A DNA stretch of 64,000 bases from Burkholderiales bacterium (GTDB taxonomy: Bacteria > Pseudomonadota > Gammaproteobacteria > Burkholderiales > Thiobacteraceae): assembly GCA_023511995.1 (NCBI GenBank), contig JAIMAL010000005.1:1-64000 (forward strand), in the 5' to 3' direction. Both the position numbers and the translations under genes were made by a program. This document shows positions 17,271 to 26,560 of this stretch, piece after piece. A model generated the notes under the pieces. The model saw only the letters and a list, made by a program, of their open reading frames with translations. It did not search any database and had not been told where the DNA came from. Every line of letters begins with the position of its first letter. The first letter of the stretch is position 1.

Positions 17271-20249
17271 ATGTCCTCCCATTACGTCATCACCATGCCG
17301 CAGCTCTCGGACACCATGACCGAGGGCGTGGTGGTCACCTGGGAAAAGAAACCCGGTGATCGCGTCGAACGGGGTGACATCGTCGCCACCGTGGAAACCG
17401 ACAAAGCCATCATGGACGTGGAGGTGTTCAAGGCGGGTTACCTCGCCGGCCCGCTGGCCGAAGTGGGCTCCACCGTTCCCGTCGGGGGTGTGCTCGGTTA
17501 CATCACGGATACTCCGGGCGATCTGACGGTGCCGTCCGACGAGGTGGTCACGGAAAAGGCGCCCTCGGAAATGATCCCGCACCATGCCGGCACCGCCATC
17601 GTCATGCCGCAGCTATCCGATACCATGACCGAAGGCGTGGTGGTGAGCTGGGAAAAGAACATCGGCGACCCCATCAAGCGCGGCGACATCGTGGCCACGG
17701 TGGAAACCGACAAGGCCATCATGGACGTGGAGGTGTTCCAGGAGGGTTTTCTGTCGGGGCCGCTGGCGGACGTGGGCAGCACCGTGGAGGTGGGCCATCC
17801 CATGGGCTTCATCGTCAGTGATCCCGCCAAGGTGGTGGACACCGCGGTCACCATCACCGCCGACCACCGGGTCACCGATGTGCACCACAAGGCGCCCACA
17901 CCGCCTAAGCCGGCCACCCCCGCCCCGGCCAAACCCCTGCTCACCGCAACCCCCTCCGTGAGTGCAGAGGCCAAACCCGTGCCCCGCGTGCCCGGTCGCA
18001 AAATTACCCCCTACGCGCGCAAGGTGGCCGGCGCCCTGGGGGTGGACATTTCCACCATCGCCGGCAGCGGCCCGGAAGGCGTGGTCGTCGCCCTCGACGT
18101 GCAACGCGCCCGCCCCTCCATGAAAGAGGTGGCGCACAGTCTGCCGCAGGTGGACGTGCCGGGCGAGGGCCGGCCGATGACCTCCATGGAAAAGGCTGTG
18201 GCCCATGCCATGACGGCCTCCCTCACCATGCCCACCTTCCATGCCACCATGAACATCGACATGAACCGGCTCACCCAGGCCGCCAAGGCGCAGGGGGTGT
18301 CGGTGACCGTGGCCATCGCCAAAGCCTGCTCGCTGGCGATGCAGAAGCACCCGCGGATGAACTGGGCCTATCAGCCGGTGGACAAGCTAGTGGAGCGCAG
18401 CCACCACGATTTCGGCATCGCCGTGAAGAGCGACGACGGGGGGCTTGTCGTACCCATTCTGGCCGGCGTGGAACGCCGCAGTCTCAAGGAACTGCAGGCG
18501 GCGTGGAGCGAGCTCGTGCCGCGGGCGCGCATCCGCAAGCTGGCGCCGCGGGAATTCGCCAATCCCACCTTCACCATCTCCAACATGGGGATGTTCGGCA
18601 TCACCCATTTCACGGCGATCCCCACCCCGGGCATCGCCGCCATCCTGGCCATCGCTGCCGCCAGCCCCAATGGCACGCCCTTCACCATCACCGCCGACCA
18701 TCGGGTGCTCAATGGCGCCGACGTGGCCGCCTACCTGGTAGAGCTGAAAAACGTCATCGAACATCCGGAAACCTGGATGGAAGGGGCCGCCGTCTCCGCG
18801 CCGCCCCTCTCCCCCATTCCCGAAGGCAAGTGGGATACGCAGGTGCTGGTCATCGGCGGCGGTCCGGGGGGTGAGGACTGCGCCCGCGATCTGGCCGATC
18901 ATGGCATCCAGGTGGTGATGGTCAACGATGCCCCGCTGCCCGGCGGTGAATGCCTGTGGCGCGGCTGCATCCCGTCCAAGGCCTGGCGCCATGCGGCCGA
19001 CCTCATCCGCGACCGCGCCCATGACGCGGCCAAGGGCGTGGCGGGAACCGATCGGCCGCGGCTCGTCTGGGAAACGCTGGAGGCGCACCGCAAACAGGTC
19101 CTTCAAAGCCGCGGCGAGATGGCGTTGAAGACCGACAAGGGCATGAAAATCGACGTGCGCCAGGGCTTCGCCCGCTTCGTCGATGCCCACACCGTGGAAA
19201 TCACCCCCGTTGAGGGCGAACCCTACCGCCTCACCTTCGGCGCGGCGGTGATCGCCACCGGTGCTCCACCCTTCGTGCCGCCGATTCCCGGGGCACGCGA
19301 GGGCCTGGCCAGCGGTGGCGTGCTCACCTCCGACACCATCTGGAATCTGCCCGCCCCCATCCGCCGGCTCGGCATCATCGGCGGCGGCGTGATCGGCGTG
19401 GAAATGGCCCAGATCTGGAAGGACTTCGGCGCCGACATCCTGATGCTGGAAGCCCGGGATCGCATCCTCGCCGAAGTGGAGGAGGAGATCGCAAAACAGC
19501 TCACCACCCTCCTTACGGCTGAATTCCCCGTGGTGACCTCGGCAACCATCACCGCCATTTCCGGTGAGCCCGGCAACATGCGCATCGAGTACACCGATGG
19601 CGGCGGCGCACGCCACGAGTACGCCTGTGATTACGTGCTCATGGCCACGGGCAAACGCCCGGACACCTCGCGGCTCGCCCTGGACAAGGCGGGGGTCGCC
19701 CTCGATGGCGCCGCGATCAAGGTCGATGCCGCCTGCCGTACCAGTCAGCCCCACATCTACGCGGTGGGGGATGTCATCGGCGGCTACATGCTGGCCCACA
19801 CTGCAGCCACCCAGGGCCGGGTGGCGGCGCGCAACCTTACGGGACATCCCGCCCGCTACAATCCGGACCTCGACTGCGCTGTGACCTTCTCCCGGCCGCA
19901 GGCCGGCTTCGTCGGTCTGTCCCTGGCGCAGGCGAAGGCGAAGGGCATCGACGCGGTGGAAGCCAAGATTCCCCTGAGCATCGATGCCAAAGCGATGATC
20001 AGCCTGGAGACCCACGGCATGATCAAGCTGGTGGCGGACAAGGCCACGCAGAAGATCATCGGCGTGCATTTTCTCGCCGACCACACCGACACCCTGATCG
20101 GCGCGGCGGTGATGATGGTCAGCGGCGGCATGACCCTTGCCCAGGTGGCGGAGGCCATCTTCCCCCACCCCACGCAGACCGAACTCTTTGGCGAGCTGGC
20201 GCGGCGGCTTTTGGCGCGGCTGCGCCGGACGACGAAGGCCAAGGCTTAA
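17271..20249 (+). CDS. Fused dihydrolipoyl acetyltransferase (E2)-dihydrolipoyl dehydrogenase (E3)
   Basis: This 992-residue protein joins two PDH components that are normally separate. Two near-identical lipoyl domains come first, with lipoylation lysines Lys45 and Lys148 in ETDKAIMDVEVF. A Pro/Ala linker follows, then a peripheral subunit-binding domain (about 238-280; KITPYARKVAGALGVD). The E2 acyltransferase core spans about 295-505 with active-site DHRVLNGAD (His477; the usual Asp is Asn481). The E3 flavoprotein spans about 520-990 with FAD motif VIGGGPGG, redox cysteines Cys561 and Cys566 in CLWRGC, and C-terminal His966/Glu971. The start follows a TGAGGGG ribosome site. E1 genes lie upstream in the same operon. 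Confidence 0.93.
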   Translation: MSSHYVITMPQLSDTMTEGVVVTWEKKPGDRVERGDIVATVETDKAIMDVEVFKAGYLAGPLAEVGSTVPVGGVLGYITDTPGDLTVPSDEVVTEKAPSEMIPHHAGTAIVMPQLSDTMTEGVVVSWEKNIGDPIKRGDIVATVETDKAIMDVEVFQEGFLSGPLADVGSTVEVGHPMGFIVSDPAKVVDTAVTITADHRVTDVHHKAPTPPKPATPAPAKPLLTATPSVSAEAKPVPRVPGRKITPYARKVAGALGVDISTIAGSGPEGVVVALDVQRARPSMKEVAHSLPQVDVPGEGRPMTSMEKAVAHAMTASLTMPTFHATMNIDMNRLTQAAKAQGVSVTVAIAKACSLAMQKHPRMNWAYQPVDKLVERSHHDFGIAVKSDDGGLVVPILAGVERRSLKELQAAWSELVPRARIRKLAPREFANPTFTISNMGMFGITHFTAIPTPGIAAILAIAAASPNGTPFTITADHRVLNGADVAAYLVELKNVIEHPETWMEGAAVSAPPLSPIPEGKWDTQVLVIGGGPGGEDCARDLADHGIQVVMVNDAPLPGGECLWRGCIPSKAWRHAADLIRDRAHDAAKGVAGTDRPRLVWETLEAHRKQVLQSRGEMALKTDKGMKIDVRQGFARFVDAHTVEITPVEGEPYRLTFGAAVIATGAPPFVPPIPGAREGLASGGVLTSDTIWNLPAPIRRLGIIGGGVIGVEMAQIWKDFGADILMLEARDRILAEVEEEIAKQLTTLLTAEFPVVTSATITAISGEPGNMRIEYTDGGGARHEYACDYVLMATGKRPDTSRLALDKAGVALDGAAIKVDAACRTSQPHIYAVGDVIGGYMLAHTAATQGRVAARNLTGHPARYNPDLDCAVTFSRPQAGFVGLSLAQAKAKGIDAVEAKIPLSIDAKAMISLETHGMIKLVADKATQKIIGVHFLADHTDTLIGAAVMMVSGGMTLAQVAEAIFPHPTQTELFGELARRLLARLRRTTKAKA

Positions 20250-20268
20250 GGGGCAACGGCGAGCAGCC

Positions 20269-21630
20269 TCAGCCGTCGCGGCCTTCGCTTTGCCATGCCT
20301 TGAGCTTGCGCCAGAGGGAAGCGCGGTTGATGCCGAGAATCTGCGCCGCCGCGGTCTGGTTTCCGTTCACCTCCTTCAGCACCCGCTGGATGTAAGCGCG
20401 CTCCTGCTCCGCCAGCGTGGGCAGACGGTTGCCCGGTGGCACGAGTCCACGGCCTGCTCGCTTCTGCACATGCTCAGGCAGGTGAATGACCTCGATGGTA
20501 TCGTCCGTGGCCATGGCCACGCCACGTTCGATCAGATTTTCCAATTCCCGCACATTGCCGGGGAAACCATATTCCATCAGCGTCGCCATCACTTCCGCCG
20601 AGAGCCGGCTTACCGCCTTGTTCATTCGCCGCGCATACTTGGCGAGAAAATGGTGCGCAAGCAGCGGGATGTCGCCGCGGCGCTCCGCCAGTGAAGGCAG
20701 GTGCAGATTGACCACGTTGAGGCGGAAATAGAGATCCTCCCGGAAACGGCCACTGCTGACCGCCTCCTCCACGTCACGATTGGTGGCTGCCAACACCCGC
20801 ACATCACAGGGCACCGGACGGGTGCTGCCAAGGCGCAACACCTCTTTTTCCTGCAACACGCGCAGCAGCTTGACCTGCATGGACGGCGTCATCTCCGTCA
20901 CTTCGTCAAGAAAGAGAGTGCCGCCCGTGCTGACTTCGATGAGCCCCTTTTTCAGAGCTGTGGCACCGGTGAAAGCGCCTTTTTCGTGTCCAAACAATTC
21001 ATTTGCCAACAACTCCTCCGTGAACGCGCCGCAGTTGATGGCGGTGTAGGGGCCATCCCGTCGGTTGCTGTACTGATGGACATAGCGGGCAAGCAGTTCC
21101 TTACCAGTGCCGCTCGCGCCGGTGATGAGCACATTGCAGTCCGTCGGGGCAATCTGTCGCGCGATCTCCAGGAGCCGCTGCATGGCCGGGTCCTGGGTGA
21201 CGATCCCCACATCGTCCCGATAGCGCGCAATTTCCCGCCGCAGCAGTTGATTCTCGCGGCGCAGGCGGACCTTTTCCACCGCCTCGGCCACGACCTTGCG
21301 CACTTCATCCAGGCGAAACGGTTTGGCCAGGTAGTAGAAGGCCCCATGCTTCAGCGCCTGCACAGCAGATTCCGCCGTCGCGTAGCCGGTGATGAAGATC
21401 ACCTCGGCATCCGGTTGCAGTTGCCGGCTCCGCTTGAGGACATCCATGCCATCGGCACCTTCCATACGCAGGTCGGTGAGCACGACGTCGAAGCGCATGC
21501 GTTCCAGACAGTCCATCGCCTCGGCACCACTTTGACAGGCCGTGACCCGGTAGCCCTCCTTTTCCATCACGTGCTGCAGATTGCGCAGCGCGATCTCTTC
21601 GTCATCGACGATGAGCAAATGGGCTTGCAT
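20269..21630 (-). CDS. NtrC-family sigma-54-dependent response regulator
   Basis: This 453-residue activator has three modules. The receiver domain has phospho-acceptor Asp53 in LTDLRM. The AAA+ sigma-54 activation domain has Walker A GASGTGKE, GAFTGA loop GHEKGAFTGAT, Walker B GTLFLDEV and the arginine-finger region. A Fis-type helix-turn-helix closes the protein (NQTAAAQILGINRASLWRKL). ATG 21630 overlaps the kinase stop as ATGA, so translation is coupled. The protein must act with RpoN; a good sigma-54 promoter lies at 23327-23343, in front of the divergent DUF599 gene. Confidence 0.94.
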   Translation of the reverse strand: MQAHLLIVDDEEIALRNLQHVMEKEGYRVTACQSGAEAMDCLERMRFDVVLTDLRMEGADGMDVLKRSRQLQPDAEVIFITGYATAESAVQALKHGAFYYLAKPFRLDEVRKVVAEAVEKVRLRRENQLLRREIARYRDDVGIVTQDPAMQRLLEIARQIAPTDCNVLITGASGTGKELLARYVHQYSNRRDGPYTAINCGAFTEELLANELFGHEKGAFTGATALKKGLIEVSTGGTLFLDEVTEMTPSMQVKLLRVLQEKEVLRLGSTRPVPCDVRVLAATNRDVEEAVSSGRFREDLYFRLNVVNLHLPSLAERRGDIPLLAHHFLAKYARRMNKAVSRLSAEVMATLMEYGFPGNVRELENLIERGVAMATDDTIEVIHLPEHVQKRAGRGLVPPGNRLPTLAEQERAYIQRVLKEVNGNQTAAAQILGINRASLWRKLKAWQSEGRDG

Positions 21631-23120
21631 CAGGCATCTCCCACTTCTGCCACAGGCAGGCGGATGCGGAAGGTTGCACCCTCTCCCGGCGTGCTTTGCA
21701 CGGCGATGCATCCGCCGTGTTCGTCCACGATCTGGTAGACCACAAAAAGCCCCAGTCCCATCCCGTGGCCCACCTCCTTGGTGGTGAAGAAGGGATCGAA
21801 AATGTGGGGCAGGATGTCAGGAGCGATTCCCGGACCGTTATCGGCGACACTGATCTCCACGACCTCGCCCTCCGTTTCGCAGCCGATCCCGAGGGAGGTA
21901 CCCTGCGGCGGCCCGTCCACCCGGAGCCGCCGCGCGGAGATGCGGATCTCCCCATCCGTACTCAGACCGTCCAGCGCATTGCGGATCAGATTCACGAACA
22001 CCTGCTGGAGACGCTGCGCATCGGCCGGGACGTACAGGTCCTCAGGAACATCCAACCCGACCACCGACTTCGCGGACACTTCGCCCCGCACAAAGCCCAC
22101 GGTCTGCTGGATCAGTGGCCGTAGCAGCACGGGTTCCTTGCGGAATTGTTTCTCCCGCGAGAACTCGAGCAGGGAACGGACGATGTGGCGCGCCCGCTCG
22201 GTCTGCTGGTCGATCGCTTCGAGGTATGCTTTCTGCGTTTGCGGATCGGCCTCACCCAACTCCTCCTGCAGAATCTGACAGGAGGTGGAGATGTTTGACA
22301 ACGGGTTGTTCAGCTCGTGGGCCACGCCGGAGAGCATGGTGCCGAGCGAGGCCAGCCGCTCGGAACGCATGAGCGACTTCTGCCGCAGATCCAGCTCCTT
22401 CAGCATGTGATTGAAGGCGGAAATGATGGAGAGGATTTCCCGGTCATTGGACGGCGGCGAGAGGAACTCCCGGCGCTGCGCGCCGATCGCCGCCACACTG
22501 GCCTCCATTTCCTTGAGGGGACGTACCACCCGCTGTGACAACGCACGGCCGATGACCACGATCAGCGAAGCCACGGCAACAATAACGGCAAGGAGCAAGG
22601 TACGCAGGGATGCGAGGGTAGCCTGGACCTCACGCCGCTCGGAGGTGGCCATGTCCTCGGCGATAGCCACCACCTCCTGGCCTAGCGCTCTTAGCGACGG
22701 CTCATTGGCCCGCATTTCCCCCGCCGCATCGGCCGCCGCCAATGCCGACAGGCGTTGCTGATAGCGGTCGAGCAGCAGATCCAGCTGACCAATCCGCGCC
22801 GCCGGCGCGATGGCGAGGAACTCGGCGCGGTGGCTGCGCAGCAGATGCTGTGCGAGCTGGACGTAACGGGCGGCCTCCAGACGATCGCTTGCCACATGAT
22901 AAAGAAAATAGTTGCGCTCGAAACGACGGATCTCCAGCACCGTATCGAATAGGTCGGTGGCGCGTTGACCCAGCACGACCCGGGCCTCCAGCGTGCGCAG
23001 TTCGCCGACAAAGAAGAGTGTTGCCACCACCATCATGGCTGCCACCGCGGCGTAGCCCAAGGTGATCTTCCCCCGCAGGGAATGCCGCAGCCCCAGCAGA
23101 CCTTCGATGCCCAATCCCAT
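21630..23120 (-). CDS. Membrane sensor histidine kinase paired with the NtrC-type regulator
   Basis: The 496-residue kinase has a membrane segment near the N-terminus (ITLGYAAVAAMMVVATLFFV). A helical periplasmic sensor of about 135 residues follows, with RRFERNYFLYH resembling four-helix-bundle sensors. After the second membrane segment comes a HAMP domain. The cytoplasmic part has a HisKA domain with AHELNNPLSNI and an HATPase with NLIRNALDGL, DNGPGIAP and GMGLGLFVV. ATG 23120 is preferred over TTG 23159, because the longer start lacks a ribosome site and would overlap the paired repeats at 23155-23182. The signal is unknown. Confidence 0.9.
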   Translation of the reverse strand: MGLGIEGLLGLRHSLRGKITLGYAAVAAMMVVATLFFVGELRTLEARVVLGQRATDLFDTVLEIRRFERNYFLYHVASDRLEAARYVQLAQHLLRSHRAEFLAIAPAARIGQLDLLLDRYQQRLSALAAADAAGEMRANEPSLRALGQEVVAIAEDMATSERREVQATLASLRTLLLAVIVAVASLIVVIGRALSQRVVRPLKEMEASVAAIGAQRREFLSPPSNDREILSIISAFNHMLKELDLRQKSLMRSERLASLGTMLSGVAHELNNPLSNISTSCQILQEELGEADPQTQKAYLEAIDQQTERARHIVRSLLEFSREKQFRKEPVLLRPLIQQTVGFVRGEVSAKSVVGLDVPEDLYVPADAQRLQQVFVNLIRNALDGLSTDGEIRISARRLRVDGPPQGTSLGIGCETEGEVVEISVADNGPGIAPDILPHIFDPFFTTKEVGHGMGLGLFVVYQIVDEHGGCIAVQSTPGEGATFRIRLPVAEVGDA

Positions 23121-23154
23121 TGCCGCCCCAATCCCCGACCAAGGTGTCCCACTA

Positions 23155-23182
23155 TGCAACAGGCCGTCACATTTTGCAACAG
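23155..23182. promoter_or_regulatory. Paired direct repeats, candidate enhancer for the response regulator
   Basis: TGCAACAG occurs at 23155-23162 and again at 23175-23182, exactly 20 bases apart (about two helical turns), each in a T/A-rich context. They lie 145-172 bases upstream of the sigma-54 promoter, the usual distance for an NtrC-type enhancer, and just upstream of the kinase start. Assignment to this regulator is an inference from position. Confidence 0.45.
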
Positions 23183-23326
23183 ACCCAGATAAGGAGATTT
23201 TGAGTTTGCTGCCCGAGGGTTAGCGGTTCGGTTCCGTGCCCCGCGTTGCGCAGTTCAACGTGCGGCGTCGAACCCCGTTTCGCCGCGCTAGCGATAAAAT
23301 CAAATTAAAACAGGCGTTTAGAGAGG

Positions 23327-23343
23327 CTGGCACGCAAGCTGCA
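23327..23343 (+). promoter_or_regulatory. Sigma-54 (-24/-12) promoter upstream of the DUF599 gene
   Basis: CTGGCACGCAAGCTGCA matches the consensus YTGGCACG-N4-TTGCW with one deviation (CTGC for TTGC). The invariant GG and GC doublets have correct spacing. It points toward the DUF599 gene and would start transcription near 23355. It lies beside genes for a sigma-54 activator and its kinase. Confidence 0.75.
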
Positions 23344-23379
23344 TGGCCATGGCCGAGAAAACTCTCAACGGAGCAGGGC

Positions 23380-23586
23380 ATGGACCCCCACCAGTCTACC
23401 GGCAAACGACTCCTCGCCTGCTTGGCTTTTGCCAATGCAGGCAACATGAATGAATTTCTGACCCTGTTGCGCGACACTCCGCCGCCCGGGCCCTTGGTGA
23501 GCCGGTCCGCTTCGCAGCAGCCTGGCGCAGGGCGAAAAAAGCGTCTGCCCGCGGCACCCATCCCGCTCTTTGATCAAACCCGCTAG
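23380..23586 (+). CDS. Possible small basic protein in the sigma-54 leader
   Basis: An open frame of 68 codons starts at ATG 23380, about 25 bases after the predicted sigma-54 transcription start, with GGAG ten bases upstream. The product begins MDPHQSTGKRLLACLAFANA and becomes Pro/Arg-rich. I recognise no family. It could be a real leader peptide or chance in GC-rich DNA. Confidence 0.25.
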   Translation: MDPHQSTGKRLLACLAFANAGNMNEFLTLLRDTPPPGPLVSRSASQQPGAGRKKRLPAAPIPLFDQTR

Positions 23587-23635
23587 CGCCTCCCTCCACC
23601 GGCATGGACGATTCGAAAGGAACACGCGAGAGCAA

Positions 23636-24376
23636 ATGAGTCACCTTGAGGAATTCGCTGCCGACCTACTGTCGTTCGTTGCCAGCTGCCTGCTGGTGGC
23701 GGGCTACTATTACTTTCTCCAGCGCAGGGTGCGCACCAATCCCACGTACACCATCCATGGTGTCAATGCCCTGGCGCGCCGCCTCTGGGTGGAGAACGTC
23801 ATGCGCAATCCCGCCAAGGACATCATGGCCGTTCAGTCTTTGCGCAATTTCATCATGGCCCCTTCCCTCATGGCTTCCACGGCTGCGCTGCTCATCATCG
23901 GTACGCTGACCCTCTCCGGCCAGGCCGACAATATCTCCCGGACCTGGCACGTGCTGAGTATCGGCGGCTCCTCCTCCAGCGCCCTGTGGATTTTCAAAGT
24001 GATGCTTCTGTTGGTGGACTTCATCGTCGCCTTCTTCGCCTTCGCCATGTCGGTGCGTCTGGCCAATCATGTGTTGTTCATGATCAACGTTCCCGAACAC
24101 GATGCCCACCACAACTTCTCGCCGAAGGCCGTGGCTCGCCGGCTTCACCGCGCCGGCAACATGTTTGCGATCGGCATGCGCGCCTTCTTCATCGCCATCC
24201 CGTTGGTGTTCTGGTTGTTCGGGCCGTATTTCCTTCTGCTCGCAGCCGTGGGCCTGGTGATCACCCTGCATCGCCTTGACCGCAGTGAAACGCAGGAAGA
24301 GATTGAAGCGGACTGCCTGCCTGTACCCAACAGAACGTCTGTCATCCCCCTGCAGCGAGCCAGACAGGCCGACTGA
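23636..24376 (+). CDS. DUF599 family integral membrane protein
   Basis: This 246-residue protein has about four or five hydrophobic segments and the family features NPAKDIMAVQSLRNFIMA and the NVPEHDAHHNFSP loop. DUF599 proteins are predicted membrane proteins without an assigned role. ATG 23636 with GAGAG upstream is chosen; an in-frame ATG at 23570 would add 22 residues unlike the family. The upstream sigma-54 promoter and the divergent NtrC-type system suggest it is the system's dedicated target. A strong terminator follows, so it is transcribed alone or with the small leader frame. Confidence 0.85.
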   Translation: MSHLEEFAADLLSFVASCLLVAGYYYFLQRRVRTNPTYTIHGVNALARRLWVENVMRNPAKDIMAVQSLRNFIMAPSLMASTAALLIIGTLTLSGQADNISRTWHVLSIGGSSSSALWIFKVMLLLVDFIVAFFAFAMSVRLANHVLFMINVPEHDAHHNFSPKAVARRLHRAGNMFAIGMRAFFIAIPLVFWLFGPYFLLLAAVGLVITLHRLDRSETQEEIEADCLPVPNRTSVIPLQRARQAD

Positions 24377-24414
24377 GTCCCCACGCAACGATAATAACCG
24401 GCAACACGCCTTTC

Positions 24415-24436
24415 GGGCCGCTTCGCGGCCCTTTTT
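24415..24436 (+). terminator. Intrinsic terminator after the DUF599 gene
   Basis: The perfect 7-bp stem GGGCCGC/GCGGCCC with a TTC loop is followed by TTTTT. It lies about 40 bases after the DUF599 stop codon and isolates the locus from ettA. Confidence 0.9.
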
Positions 24437-24467
24437 CTTGTCGCGCGCCGACCGTTGCCAGCCGGGT

Positions 24468-24473
24468 TAAAAT
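24468..24473 (+). promoter_or_regulatory. Candidate -10 element for ettA
   Basis: TAAAAT followed by GGCGGG lies 54 bases before the ettA start and just after the previous terminator. No clear -35 element is present. The motif recurs before other genes in the window. Confidence 0.35.
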
Positions 24474-24526
24474 GGCGGGCCTGAAGTCCTACCCTCTTCC
24501 AACGCTGACCGAGGTTACGATCCGGC

Positions 24527-26191
<1,665 letters not shown>

Positions 26192-26240
26192 CCGCCCGCG
26201 CCCCGATGGGACGGGGGTTGCAATAAAGGGGAAGGCCGCC

Positions 26241-26492
26241 TCAGGAGGCAGGGGGCGGGCAACCCGGTTGCTCACGCAGGGTGCTTTGCAGGTAACAGGT
26301 GAGGGCACTTGAGCCCGCGGCGAACAGCCAGAAGACGAAGAAGCCGATGGTGTAGGCGGCCAGCCGGTTCTGGAACAGGGGCTCGCCGGCGTAGCTCAGT
26401 TCCAGCGGATCGAAGCTGGAGAACAACACCCCATCCATCGCGATGGCCACCAGAAACGATGGCCACAGAATCCACATCAGGCGTTTCATCAT
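26241..26492 (-). CDS. Small membrane protein at the end of the cco/fix cluster
   Basis: This 83-residue protein starts MMKRLMWILWPSFLVAIAMDGV after a G-rich ribosome site. It has two membrane segments separated by a short polar loop (FSSFDPLELSYAGEPLFQN). Its tail, from TCYLQSTL onward, carries two cysteines. I cannot name the family. It lies downstream of fixH on the same strand and may be a cbb3-oxidase accessory protein by position only. Confidence 0.7.
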   Translation of the reverse strand: MMKRLMWILWPSFLVAIAMDGVLFSSFDPLELSYAGEPLFQNRLAAYTIGFFVFWLFAAGSSALTCYLQSTLREQPGCPPPAS

Positions 26493-26560
26493 GGCAGTCC
26501 CCCCTTCTTTTCGCCCGCCGCAGCAGACCCACGCCGACGTATGCCCGGCGGCTTTGTCAG

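Larger units (their letters stand above)
23121..23635. other. 515-base divergent regulatory region
   Basis: The gap between the kinase and DUF599 genes holds the paired repeats (23155-23182), a CGTTG-N7-CAACG dyad (23244-23260), the sigma-54 promoter (23327-23343) and a small possible reading frame (23380-23586). No clear sigma-70 promoter for the kinase gene was found. Confidence 0.6.

Noticed and set aside
15169-17271. 700-codon open frame on the minus strand
   Set aside because: It is antisense to pdhA and pdhB, both of which have full ThDP and transketolase motifs.
23236-23379. Upstream extension of the small frame at 23380
   Set aside because: It would cross the sigma-54 promoter and precede the predicted transcription start.
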